Shown here one piece after another: positions 10,601 through 18,244 of a stretch of DNA of 46,441 nt; the stretch's first letter is position 1, and every line of letters starts with the position of its first letter. The notes under the pieces were generated by a model that made no database searches, was not told where the DNA came from, and was given only the letters and a program-made list of their open reading frames with translations. Source of the DNA: Mucilaginibacter sp. L294 (GTDB lineage: Bacteria > Bacteroidota > Bacteroidia > Sphingobacteriales > Sphingobacteriaceae); contig NZ_LGEK01000032.1 in the NCBI RefSeq assembly GCF_001636615.1, positions 1 through 46,441 of the forward strand, given 5' to 3'. The translations under genes were made by a program, and so were the position numbers.

Positions 10601-10808
10601 GCCCGACCTGTTAAAAAGTATTGGGGTCAGAAAATTTAGGATATATGTTAACAGCTACAACTTGTTAACATTTACAGGCCTTAAAAACTACGATCCGGAA
10701 CACCAGGGTTTAAGTCCGCGAAATAACGGCGACTTTACAGTAGCCTATGAAGGGTACACTTACCCTATAAACAGGACCTTCAATTTCGGCGCTAACATTT
10801 CCTTCTAA
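7671..10808 (+). CDS. SusC-like TonB-dependent outer-membrane transporter
   Basis: This 1045-residue protein has a signal peptide ending SLLAQQ. A carboxypeptidase-D regulatory-like domain follows (about 24-95; GKVIDLTDGATLPGVTVKIKG). Next is the SusC hallmark LDEVVVVGYGVQKRATITG (about 104-122), a TonB plug (ISVLKDAAASIYGIRASGGA) and a long beta-barrel ending in the aromatic FGANISF. It should import oligosaccharides across the outer membrane using TonB energy, with the SusD 12 bases downstream as lid. It opens the plus-strand part of the locus after a 357-base regulatory gap. The cargo is not readable from sequence; neighbours suggest a xylose-containing oligosaccharide. Confidence 0.95.
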   Translation: MKKYKYLLILFFLFPLSLLAQQAPFSGKVIDLTDGATLPGVTVKIKGTTTGTVTDVGGNFKLTLPNADAVLQVSYLGFETQEIAAKNIKDGIIALKSNSKSLDEVVVVGYGVQKRATITGSVSTLQSKEITTTKNESVINSLSGKIPGLRIVQTTAEPGSYANILNIRGYDGPAAVVIDGIIGGDQSTIGRMDPNEIESISVLKDAAASIYGIRASGGAIIITTKKGSKSGKVNINYSVNSAIQTFLGMPESVNAVDYMMLTNEKKKRDFANNFITNVTPAFSYNDIQPWKDGTRQSADWIGMVFRKTANQIQHNLNIDGGTDKINYFFNFGYQKQDGVFKTGDLNYNKYNFRSNVTAKITDRLKAQVLASAWMDEKNQPYTDEWTIYKYTWNQIPTHQIYANDNPLYPAVMDDNMNPSVITNSDIMGSKRYQNKNVTAQLNLTYDIPGIQGLTAKGLFNVDYGVADNNYIKRTYSLYTYNAENDTYLASPVNSPGSIQREYYNHFNTLSQLTLNYLHTFAGSHNVSGMITYEQSHNTADNFAAFRETAIPIDYIFGGVQNANTNGFMNQGALQDVAFRSIVGRFNYDYKGKYLAEFLFRRDGSNKYKPGSDQWGFFPGASVGWVLTKENFFRDLVSDNILNNLKLRASYGKSGNDNGSAFNYVAGYNYPFGGYIFGPSYVNGSYPKLGAPGLSWTVTAKTNIAIDFGLFNGKVDGSLEAFRSDQTGIATNPTNGVPGTVGADVPQINYNGNRVQGLDFNISYHNNFGPVGLNLTGNISTTRLRNLKVLRTQSGNEYSNWKENQTGRYQNIWWGPEYAGQFTSYNQIYNYGVNMGGGNNNTVPGDYYYKDWNNDGVIDSKDDHPIATSDIPLYNYGLTVGLNYKGFDMSMVLQGAAGVYVQYDGQFAEPLLFERSSLTRFLDSWHTADPYANVFDPNTQWVPGFYPAMGSAPAKGTKAIQDASYLRVKSLEFGYSFSPDLLKSIGVRKFRIYVNSYNLLTFTGLKNYDPEHQGLSPRNNGDFTVAYEGYTYPINRTFNFGANISF

Positions 10809-10820
10809 AATTATTAACAG

Positions 10821-12674
10821 ATGAAAAGTTTAAAAAAATCTATTATAGCTATAACCGTAGGAATAACTGCTTTGGCAACATCCTGCCAAAAGCTGGATAT
10901 CCCACCTAAAAACATATTTACGCCCGACGTTATTTTTGATTCGGAAGCCGGTGTTAAATCATTATTGGCAACCATATATCGCAACTTGCCCATCGAGGAC
11001 TTCAAATACAGGCCTGATGGAGGTGACGATGCTAATTATAACGGCATACAAACTCAGCACCCCGGCTTTAACCCTGGTAACCCATGGATGAACTTTTACA
11101 CCTCCGCATCTGTTATAGGTGAGGAAGTAGGGCCATTTGGCGGGTTTGAAATTGGCGGCGGGTTTGGCTACTGGCCATATGCCGATATCAGGAACGTAAA
11201 TATCCTGATTGATGAATTACCAAAACATACTGCCAAACTTACGCAAGCAACGGTAAATACTATTTTAGGCGAAGCCCACTTTTTAAGGGCATACTATTAC
11301 TTTGGCCTTGCCAAACGTTATGGTGGCGTACCCATTATAAAAGTTCCGCAAGATCCCGGCGCGCCGTTATCTGAACTGCAGGTACACCGCGATAAGGAAG
11401 AAGCCGTATGGGACTTTATTAGCGCCGAGCTTGACCTGGGTTACCAAATGTTGCCTGAAAGCAGCGAGGCTGGCAGGGCAAACAAATATGTTGCCGCCGC
11501 CTTAAAATCAAGGGCGATGCTATATGCCGGTTCAGTTGCCAAATATGGCTCAGTAAATTTTGTAAGCGGCCCGGCCCTTTCGCAGGGATTTGTTGGTGTA
11601 CCGGTAGGAAAAGCCAATACTTATTTCCAGGCTGCTTATGATGCTGCTAAATTGCTTGAAGGGCATTATTCACTTTATAATGACAACCCTGATAAAGTAC
11701 AAAACTTTACAGACCTTTTTCTTAAGCCAAACAGCGAACAAATTTTTATTAAACAGTATTCAATTGCAAGTAATACCGCTCACAGCTGGGATGCAACAAT
11801 GTCTCCCCGTTACATGACCGCCAATGCCTTATCACGCGCTTACCCAACTTTAGACCTGGTTGAGCTTTGGGGCCAGCTGCCGGTAACAAATGGCGATGGC
11901 ACCCCCCGCAGGTTTAATGACCGTACGGAGTTAATGCAAGGCCTTGAACCAAGGTTATTGGCAACAGTATATTTCCCGGGCACAACATTAAGGGGCCTTA
12001 CCTTTGATATGCAACGCGGTATATATCCTTCTTTCACTGGTACCGCTGCTGCTGAGGTGGCTAAACAGCCAAACTCACGTTCATACGTACTTGCCGGAGA
12101 TACCAAAACATTATACCAGGGTAAGCAGATAATAGGTTTTACCGGCCCATGGACAGGCGGCGATGAGCTAACCCGTACCGGTTTCTATGTACGCAAATAC
12201 GTTGATTATAATAAACCACAAGCAACGGTTGATCTTTACAAAAGCGAGCAACCATGGATAGACCTGCGTTACGGTGAAATTTTACTGAACCGTGCCGAAG
12301 CTGCTATGGAACTGGGTAACACCGGGGATGCATTTGATTGTATTAAAAAGATAAGGGAAAGAGCAGGTGCTACCCCATATACATCTATTGACATTGATAA
12401 GGTACGCAAGGAAAGGCGCATGGAACTTGCGTTTGAGAACCAATACTACTGGGACCTTAAAAGATGGCGGACTGCAGATGTAGTGCTTGATCGCGCCCAC
12501 TTCAGGGGGTTAATGCCATACTATGTATTTAATGAGAACAAATATATTTTCCTGGCCGAACCGGAGCTGTTTAACCGCGAATACACTTTCCAGAAACAAA
12601 GTTATTATGAGCCAATACCGGGCGGTGAGATCAACAAAAACCCTAACCTGCTGCCAAATAACCCTGGCTATTAA
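10821..12674 (+). CDS. SusD-like outer-membrane glycan-binding lipoprotein
   Basis: The 617-residue product begins MKSLKKSIIAITVGITALATSC, a lipobox with the acylated cysteine at 22. It then shows the RagB/SusD pattern: an N-terminal IYRNLPIEDF segment, the TPR-type helices around ILGEAHFLRAYYYFGLAKRYGGVPI, and the C-terminal IRERAGA, RKERRMELAFENQYYWDLKRW signature. It would form the lid of the SusC barrel 12 bases upstream and bind the oligosaccharide at the cell surface. Length is slightly above the usual 500-600. Aromatic binding residues cannot be assigned without a structure. Confidence 0.95.
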   Translation: MKSLKKSIIAITVGITALATSCQKLDIPPKNIFTPDVIFDSEAGVKSLLATIYRNLPIEDFKYRPDGGDDANYNGIQTQHPGFNPGNPWMNFYTSASVIGEEVGPFGGFEIGGGFGYWPYADIRNVNILIDELPKHTAKLTQATVNTILGEAHFLRAYYYFGLAKRYGGVPIIKVPQDPGAPLSELQVHRDKEEAVWDFISAELDLGYQMLPESSEAGRANKYVAAALKSRAMLYAGSVAKYGSVNFVSGPALSQGFVGVPVGKANTYFQAAYDAAKLLEGHYSLYNDNPDKVQNFTDLFLKPNSEQIFIKQYSIASNTAHSWDATMSPRYMTANALSRAYPTLDLVELWGQLPVTNGDGTPRRFNDRTELMQGLEPRLLATVYFPGTTLRGLTFDMQRGIYPSFTGTAAAEVAKQPNSRSYVLAGDTKTLYQGKQIIGFTGPWTGGDELTRTGFYVRKYVDYNKPQATVDLYKSEQPWIDLRYGEILLNRAEAAMELGNTGDAFDCIKKIRERAGATPYTSIDIDKVRKERRMELAFENQYYWDLKRWRTADVVLDRAHFRGLMPYYVFNENKYIFLAEPELFNREYTFQKQSYYEPIPGGEINKNPNLLPNNPGY

Positions 12675-12685
12675 CAATATTAAAG

Positions 12686-13402
12686 ATGAATAATATGAAA
12701 AAAATAATCAGCAAAATTTTGGCAGGTGTAGTTATCATGGCTGCTGCTGCCTGTACAAAAATTGACAACTACGATGGGCCGAATGCGTCGTTACAGGGTA
12801 ATATACTATCGTCAGAAGGTGGCAATTTGCAAACTTCAGGTGGTAGCACCCAAATATGGATGCAGCAAATAGGCTGGACATCGCCTCAAACCATCCCAAG
12901 TAAATTTGATGGTACATACCAGGATACCAAGCTTTTTAAAAGCTCGTATAAAGTGGTCCCTACGGGTGGGGCCTTTTGGCCGGTTACTGATACCACTGTG
13001 GTAAATATAAGCCAGGGAACTAAACACGATTTTACGGTTACGCCGTATATTGTTATTAAAAACTTCCAGTCATCACTAACAGGTACAACACTTACCCTAA
13101 CGTTTGACATAGATGCACCTATTGCAGCAGGTTTGCCAACTATTAAAGATGTCCAACCCTACGTAAATACTACAAGCCTTGTAGGTTCGGGTGCTTCAAT
13201 ACGTGATTATTCTGACCTGAATTCAAAACCTATCAACAAAAACTTTACTGATATGGTTGCAGCCGACAAATCAATAACACTAACCGTACCTAACCTGTTA
13301 CCGGGCCGTACATTCTTTGTTCGTGTTGGCGTGCGTTTGGCCGACAGCTACAACAGTTCAAATTTTTCGGAAATAGTGAGAGTGGATGTTCCTAACAATT
13401 AA
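12686..13402 (+). CDS. DUF3823-type lipoprotein of the SusCD operon
   Basis: This is a 238-residue lipoprotein (VIMAAAAC, acylated Cys at about 23). The mature start, TKIDNYDGPNASLQGNILSS, then LQTSGGSTQIWMQQIGW, matches my knowledge of the DUF3823 family, which is regularly encoded directly after susD. The fold is two beta domains, the second (about 120-238) immunoglobulin-like with GRTFFVRVGVRLAD. It is 11 bases after susD and 16 before the next lipoprotein, so it is in the same transcript. A role as an accessory surface glycan-binding protein is inferred from position only. An alternative start at the second ATG (12695) would lose three residues. Confidence 0.75.
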   Translation: MNNMKKIISKILAGVVIMAAAACTKIDNYDGPNASLQGNILSSEGGNLQTSGGSTQIWMQQIGWTSPQTIPSKFDGTYQDTKLFKSSYKVVPTGGAFWPVTDTTVVNISQGTKHDFTVTPYIVIKNFQSSLTGTTLTLTFDIDAPIAAGLPTIKDVQPYVNTTSLVGSGASIRDYSDLNSKPINKNFTDMVAADKSITLTVPNLLPGRTFFVRVGVRLADSYNSSNFSEIVRVDVPNN

Positions 13403-13418
13403 TTTAAACTAAAGGAAA

Positions 13419-14570
13419 ATGAGATCTATAAAATATATGGTGGTATGTTCCATCGTTATAGCCGGGCTTTTAATAGCCGGCTGCAAAAAAGAAAGTTACA
13501 TGTCTCGGGACACATCGGGCCTTATAGCGCCACCACCGCCCGATACTACAGCACCGCCGGTTGTTGATAATTCGATTGTGTTTGAGAATGCCGATAAAAC
13601 GGATGGTTGGCAGGTTGCCAACGGCGATCCTGTTTTAGTAAAAACCGGCCAGAAAGAAGGAGCTGGCTATATCCAGGGAACTATACCCGCCGGAGGAGAT
13701 TTTATGCAGTTTATTAAAACCGTTAATCCCCCTGTTGATACCAAATTAACTTTAAATAACGGCGAATTGATTTTTTGGTTTTATATTCCTGACGTATCCC
13801 TGGTTACTACCGATGGGCAGATACAATTCAGCAGCTCTGGTGCTCCCGACAATAATCGTGTTGGATGGGGATTTGATAAGATTTTGCCCACACTTAAAAC
13901 CGGATGGAACCACTTGCAATTAAGGTTTAAAGATGCTTCACTAACCGGCGATGGCGGCCCTGATTTTAGTGCTATGAATTTTATAAAGATATTCTTTCAT
14001 CAAACAAATAGCACCTCGGCGCAAAATTATGGTGTTGATGATTTCAGAGTAGATGTAGCGCCTGCGCCTGCACCGGTTGTATTTGATAACGCTGATAAAA
14101 CAGATGGTTGGCAGGTTGCTAACGGAGATCCTGTTTTAGTAAAAGTAGGCCAAAAAGAAGGAGCTGGCTATATTCAGGGAACGATACCGGCCGAAGGTGA
14201 TTTTATGCAGTTTATCAAAACCATTACTCCTCCTATTGATACCAAAGTAACTATGGAAACCGGAAAACTATCATTTTGGTTATATGTTCCGGATGCTTCA
14301 CTGGTTAATACAGACGGCCAGATACAGTTCAGCAGTTCTGGTGCTCCCGACGATTTTCGTGTAGGGTGGTCATTTGGCTTGGTTAAGCCCTCACTCAAAA
14401 ACGGATGGAATCATTTGGAGCTGAAATTTTCAGAAAGTGACGGTATAACCGGCGATGGTGGCCCTAAGTTGAATGCCATGAACTTTATAAAAATATTCTT
14501 CCATCAAGAGAAAAGTAACTCACCACAAAATTATGGAGTTGATGATTTTAAAGTAGTAGAAGTGCAATAG
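13419..14570 (+). CDS. Putative surface glycan-binding lipoprotein with two tandem repeated domains
   Basis: The 383-residue product has a lipobox (LLIAGC, Cys22), a proline-rich linker (APPPPDTTAPP) and two near-identical domains of about 165 residues. Both start with VF(E/D)NADKTDGWQVANGDPVLVK (residues about 54 and 221) and end with NYGVDDF(R/K)V. They are joined by an APAPAP linker. Each looks like a beta-sandwich (jelly roll) with conserved Trp residues, FWFYIPD/FWLYVPD strands and SSSGAPD, compatible with a carbohydrate-binding module, but I see no catalytic residues. Position after susD and DUF3823 is where surface glycan-binding proteins lie in these loci. The repeat period in DNA is 501 bases, so the gene grew by internal duplication. 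Confidence 0.7.
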   Translation: MRSIKYMVVCSIVIAGLLIAGCKKESYMSRDTSGLIAPPPPDTTAPPVVDNSIVFENADKTDGWQVANGDPVLVKTGQKEGAGYIQGTIPAGGDFMQFIKTVNPPVDTKLTLNNGELIFWFYIPDVSLVTTDGQIQFSSSGAPDNNRVGWGFDKILPTLKTGWNHLQLRFKDASLTGDGGPDFSAMNFIKIFFHQTNSTSAQNYGVDDFRVDVAPAPAPVVFDNADKTDGWQVANGDPVLVKVGQKEGAGYIQGTIPAEGDFMQFIKTITPPIDTKVTMETGKLSFWLYVPDASLVNTDGQIQFSSSGAPDDFRVGWSFGLVKPSLKNGWNHLELKFSESDGITGDGGPKLNAMNFIKIFFHQEKSNSPQNYGVDDFKVVEVQ

Positions 14571-14637
14571 TGTAAGATCAGAGTACCTTATTTGGTATAA
14601 ATGCGCTGAAATCATATATCAAACAATTTAATTACTT

Positions 14638-14662
14638 ACCTGCAGGGATTCTCCCTGCAGGT
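14638..14662. repeat. Perfect hairpin between the binding-protein and enzyme genes
   Basis: ACCTGCAGGG and CCCTGCAGGT form a perfect 10-base stem with a 5-base ATTCT loop, 19 bases before the GH43 start. No U-run follows (the next bases are ATTAAAAA), so it is not a typical terminator. It could protect or process the mRNA and set different levels for the SusCD-side and enzyme-side genes. Confidence 0.6.
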
Positions 14663-14681
14663 ATTAAAAACACCTTAAATA

Positions 14682-15656
14682 ATGACTTTAAAAACAATTA
14701 AAGTATACGGAAAAAAAGCACTTTTATTAGCATTGCTCCTACTCTCTGCAGGCTATGGCATGGCTCAAAAAAAGACTACCAAGAATCCCCCTAAGGGAAA
14801 CCCATTTATCAGGGATATGTACACCGCCGACCCATCTGCGCACGTTTGGGCTGATGGCCGCTTGTACGTTTATGCTTCTCATGATATTTTCCCCGCACGT
14901 GGCTGCGATTTGATGGATCAGTACCACGTTTTTTCTACCAGCGACATGAAACATTGGAAAGACCATGGCGAAATATTACGCGCAAGCCAGGTACCATGGG
15001 GCCGTAAAGAGGGTGGTTTTATGTGGGCGCCTGATTGTGCTTACAAAAACGGCACTTACTATTTTTATTTCCCGCACCCAAGCGATACCAAATGGAACGA
15101 CAGCTGGAAAATTGGTGTTGCTACCAGTAAAAACCCTGCAAGCGGGTTTACGGTACAAGGGTATATTAAAGGCCTCGAATCGATGATAGACCCTTGTGTA
15201 TATACCGATGATGACGGGCAAGTTTATTTCTATTATGGTGGCGGCGGCACTTGCAAAGGTGGTAAGCTTAAGGATAACATGATGGAGATAGATGGCGAAA
15301 TGCAAACAATGCAAGGCCTGAAAGATTTCCATGAAGCCAGCTGGGTACACAAGCGCAATGGCGTGTACTACCTGTCGTATTCAGATAACCATGATGTGGA
15401 TGGCAAACATAACCGCATGAACTATGCAACCAGTAAAAGCCCGCTTGGGCCATGGACATATCAGGGCATTTATATGGAACCTACAGATAGCTATACCAAC
15501 CACGGTTCAATTGTCAAGTTCAAAGGTCAATGGTATTCATTTTATCACACCAGCGCGTTATCGCACGAGGATTGGTTAAGATCAATATCTGTAGATAAAT
15601 TGTTTTACAACCCCGATGGCACTATCAAGGTGGTAAAAACTACACACGGTAAATAA
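14682..15656 (+). CDS. GH43 family glycoside hydrolase (paralogue 1, Sec-exported)
   Basis: This 324-residue single-domain five-bladed beta-propeller enzyme has a signal peptide ending SAGYGMAQ (about 29). The three GH43 acidic residues are visible: the base Asp50 in YTADPSAHVWADG, the pKa-modulating Asp170 in SMIDPCVYTDDDG, and the acid Glu218 in LKDFHEASWVHKRNG. GH43 enzymes invert and act on beta-xylosides, alpha-L-arabinofuranosides or related linkages; the subfamily is not certain here. Lacking a lipobox, it is probably periplasmic. It lies 38 bases before a close paralogue that is a lipoprotein. Given the xylose operon nearby, a beta-xylosidase or arabinofuranosidase acting on imported oligosaccharides is the best guess. 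Confidence 0.9.
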   Translation: MTLKTIKVYGKKALLLALLLLSAGYGMAQKKTTKNPPKGNPFIRDMYTADPSAHVWADGRLYVYASHDIFPARGCDLMDQYHVFSTSDMKHWKDHGEILRASQVPWGRKEGGFMWAPDCAYKNGTYYFYFPHPSDTKWNDSWKIGVATSKNPASGFTVQGYIKGLESMIDPCVYTDDDGQVYFYYGGGGTCKGGKLKDNMMEIDGEMQTMQGLKDFHEASWVHKRNGVYYLSYSDNHDVDGKHNRMNYATSKSPLGPWTYQGIYMEPTDSYTNHGSIVKFKGQWYSFYHTSALSHEDWLRSISVDKLFYNPDGTIKVVKTTHGK

Positions 15657-15694
15657 TAAGCACTAATCTTTAATTATTAACACGGTTTAACTAT

Positions 15695-16702
15695 ATGAGA
15701 AAGCATTGCGCTAATATTGTCTTAACTATCATGCTAGTGCTGGTATTGGCTTGCTCAAAAAAGAGTAACAACAAGACCGATACACCATCCAAACCCGATG
15801 CGCCCGGTGTTGCCGATCCTATTACGAATACACCGGTTGCCACAAACCCATTTATCCGTAGCATATATACAGCCGATCCATCTGCACACGTTTGGGCTGA
15901 TGGTCGCTTGTATGTATATGCATCGCATGATATTGACCCGCCGCGCGGTTGCGACCTGATGGATCAATATCATGTTTTTTCTACCGACGATATGGTACAC
16001 TGGAAAGACCACGGAGAAATACTAAGGGCCAGCCAGGTATCATGGGGCCGCAAAGACGGCGGATTTATGTGGGCGCCCGATTGTGTATATAAAAATGGCA
16101 CCTATTACTTTTATTTTCCGCATCCAAGTGAAGATGATTGGAATAACAGTTGGAAAATAGGCATAGCAACCAGTAAAAATCCCGCAAGCGATTTTACAGT
16201 ACAAGGTTACGTAAAGGGCCTAGAATCAATGATAGACCCATGTGTATTTGTTGACGATGATGGGCAAGCTTATTTTTACTATGGCGGCGGCGGTACTTGT
16301 AAGGGAGGAAAACTTAAAGACAATATGATGGAAATAGATGGCGACATGAAACGAATGGAAGGCCTGAAAGATTTTCATGAAGCAGCGTGGGTGCATAAAC
16401 GCAATGGCTTATACTACCTTTCGTATGCCGATAATTACGACACAAACGGCATGCACAACCGCATGAATTATGCTACCAGTAAAAGCCCTTTAGGCCCGTG
16501 GACTTATAGGGGTGTTTATATTCAGTCTACAGGCAGTTCTACAAATCATGGTTCAATTGTCAGATATAAGGATCAGTGGTATGCATTTTATCATTCCAGC
16601 GCATTATCGCATAACGACTGGCTAAGGTCAATATGTGCAGATAAACTATACCATAATGCAGACGGAACAATACAAGTAGTAAAAACAACATCGGGCAATT
16701 AG
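15695..16702 (+). CDS. GH43 family glycoside hydrolase (paralogue 2, lipoprotein)
   Basis: This 335-residue enzyme matches the preceding gene almost residue by residue over the catalytic domain, shifted by 11. The base is Asp61 (YTADPSAHVWADG), the modulator Asp181 (SMIDPCVFVDDDG) and the acid Glu229 (DFHEAAWVHKRNG). The difference is at the N-terminus. Here a type II signal peptide (LVLVLAC, Cys20) and a polar linker rich in Thr/Pro/Asp tether the propeller to a membrane, possibly exposing it on the surface. The pair arose by tandem duplication, and differing localisation suggests the same linkage is cut in two compartments. Substrate as for its neighbour: pentose side chain, unproven. Confidence 0.9.
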   Translation: MRKHCANIVLTIMLVLVLACSKKSNNKTDTPSKPDAPGVADPITNTPVATNPFIRSIYTADPSAHVWADGRLYVYASHDIDPPRGCDLMDQYHVFSTDDMVHWKDHGEILRASQVSWGRKDGGFMWAPDCVYKNGTYYFYFPHPSEDDWNNSWKIGIATSKNPASDFTVQGYVKGLESMIDPCVFVDDDGQAYFYYGGGGTCKGGKLKDNMMEIDGDMKRMEGLKDFHEAAWVHKRNGLYYLSYADNYDTNGMHNRMNYATSKSPLGPWTYRGVYIQSTGSSTNHGSIVRYKDQWYAFYHSSALSHNDWLRSICADKLYHNADGTIQVVKTTSGN

Positions 16703-16759
16703 CATGCTCGTAAACCCAATCATTAATATGTTTATTTATTAATAATAAAAAAAGGAATT

Positions 16760-18046
16760 ATGAATTACAAATATTACAGCAACCTGCTTTTAGCAACCGC
16801 GCTTACCATAGCGTGTAGTTGCTCAAAAGTTAAGAACAACGGGATCGAAAACATGCCAAACCCGGTAATAACACCAACTAAACCGGTAGATCCGGTTAAA
16901 CAATCGCCTGTTGGCGATGTGGTTGGTAAGATAACCGTGGGTTACCAGGGATGGTTCGCCACAAAAGGAGATGGTTCCCCTATTGATGCCTGGTGGCATT
17001 GGACACAGGACTGGGGCCAGACGCCATCGCCTACAAACAAAGGCATGGCATCATGGCCGGATGTGCGCGATTACACTACAACCTATCAAACAGGCTTTGC
17101 AAACCTAAACAATGGCTCGCCTGCAAAGCTTTTTTCATCATTTAATGACCAAACTGTTGATGTGCAGTTTAAATGGATGCAAGACAATGGCATTGACGCA
17201 GCAGCCTTGCAGCGCTTTAACCCAACGGGTGGCGAAGGCCCGGTTCGGGATGCCATTACTGTAAAGGTAAAAGCAGCGGCAGAAGCACATAATGTTAAGT
17301 TTTATATTATGTATGATGTTAGCGGCTGGACAAGCATGCAAGAAGAAATTAAAACCGACTGGACCAATAAAATGTCGGCTTATACCGCTTCATCAGCCTA
17401 TGCCAAGCAAAATGGCAAACCGGTTGTATGTATCTGGGGCTTTGGCTTTAGCGATAACAACCACCCTTTTTCGCCCGAGGTTTGCCTTGATGTGATCAAC
17501 TGGTTTAAAAGCAAAGGCTGCTACGTAATTGGCGGTGTACCTACCCATTGGCGTACAGAGGAAAGCGACTCGCGTGCAGGTTTCTTAAGCACTTATAGTG
17601 CCTTTAACATGCTTTCGCCATGGATGGTAGGCCGTATAGGTAACGTTGTAGAATCAGATAACTTTTATAATACGGTTAACGTAGCCGACGAAAAGTATTG
17701 CGCATCTAAAGGGATCGACTATCAACCTTGTGTACTTCCAGGAGATTTGCAAGCACATCAGCGTGCGCATGGCGATTTTATGTGGAGGCAATTTTACAAC
17801 ATGACCCGCGCAGGCGCACAAGGTATATACATTTCGATGTTTGACGAATACAACGAAGCAAATCAGATTGCCAAAACCGCAGAAAACCAAAGCCAGATCC
17901 CCGCAGGTTCAGGCTTTGTCACATTGGATGAAGATGGCACAGTCTGCTCATCAGATTATTACCTGCGCCTTACCAACGATGGCGGCAAGATGTTTAAAGG
18001 GCAAATAGCCTTAACAAAAACAAGGCCTACGGCACCGGTGCAATAA
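16760..18046 (+). CDS. GH71/GH99-like glycoside hydrolase, lipoprotein (copy 1)
   Basis: The 428-residue product has a lipobox (LTIACSC, Cys at about 19-21) and a linker rich in Pro/Thr. Its TIM-barrel domain starts at GKITVGYQGWF and resembles uncharacterised GH71/GH99-like proteins. Recognisable blocks are WPDVRDY, FKWMQDNGIDAAALQRF, IMYDVSGW, PWMVGR and ISMFDEYNEANQ. The Glu363-x-x-Glu366 pair of the last block aligns by eye with the FNEWHEG ExxE catalytic pair of GH99 endo-alpha-mannosidases; alignment to GH71 would instead suggest alpha-1,3-glucanase. It is the last gene of the plus-strand run and ends 25 bases before a terminator. An endo-acting alpha-glycanase on the cell surface is the best inference. 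Confidence 0.75.
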   Translation: MNYKYYSNLLLATALTIACSCSKVKNNGIENMPNPVITPTKPVDPVKQSPVGDVVGKITVGYQGWFATKGDGSPIDAWWHWTQDWGQTPSPTNKGMASWPDVRDYTTTYQTGFANLNNGSPAKLFSSFNDQTVDVQFKWMQDNGIDAAALQRFNPTGGEGPVRDAITVKVKAAAEAHNVKFYIMYDVSGWTSMQEEIKTDWTNKMSAYTASSAYAKQNGKPVVCIWGFGFSDNNHPFSPEVCLDVINWFKSKGCYVIGGVPTHWRTEESDSRAGFLSTYSAFNMLSPWMVGRIGNVVESDNFYNTVNVADEKYCASKGIDYQPCVLPGDLQAHQRAHGDFMWRQFYNMTRAGAQGIYISMFDEYNEANQIAKTAENQSQIPAGSGFVTLDEDGTVCSSDYYLRLTNDGGKMFKGQIALTKTRPTAPVQ

Positions 18047-18070
18047 TATTTCCTAATCCTTATCATCTTA

Positions 18071-18098
18071 AGCGGGGCCAATTGGTTCCGCTTTTTTA
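18071..18098 (+). terminator. Terminator of the plus-strand susCD-GH operon
   Basis: AGCGGGGCCAATTGGTTCCGCT at 18071-18092 can fold back on itself, with two G-U pairs. It is followed directly by a run of T. It lies 25 bases after the GH71/99-like stop and reads as a Rho-independent terminator. Confidence 0.8.
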
Positions 18099-18131
18099 TT
18101 ATGATTTTTTTGCAGGCAGAATTCTATTTGC

Positions 18132-18163
18132 AAAAAAAGCACCCGGTTCTCAAGCCGGGCGCT
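18132..18163 (-). terminator. Terminator of the minus-strand GH operon
   Basis: Read on the minus strand, GCGCCCGG, the loop CTTGAGAA and CCGGGTGC form an 8-base stem followed by seven T. It lies about 80 bases past the stop of the GH43-discoidin gene. With the plus-strand terminator it insulates two converging operons. Confidence 0.85.
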
Positions 18164-18244
18164 ACCAATTAGATGCCGACTCGCTCGGCTTTTTAACCAA
18201 CTACATCCCTATCTCAAAAGATCACTCTTTCCGGGAATTTCTTA

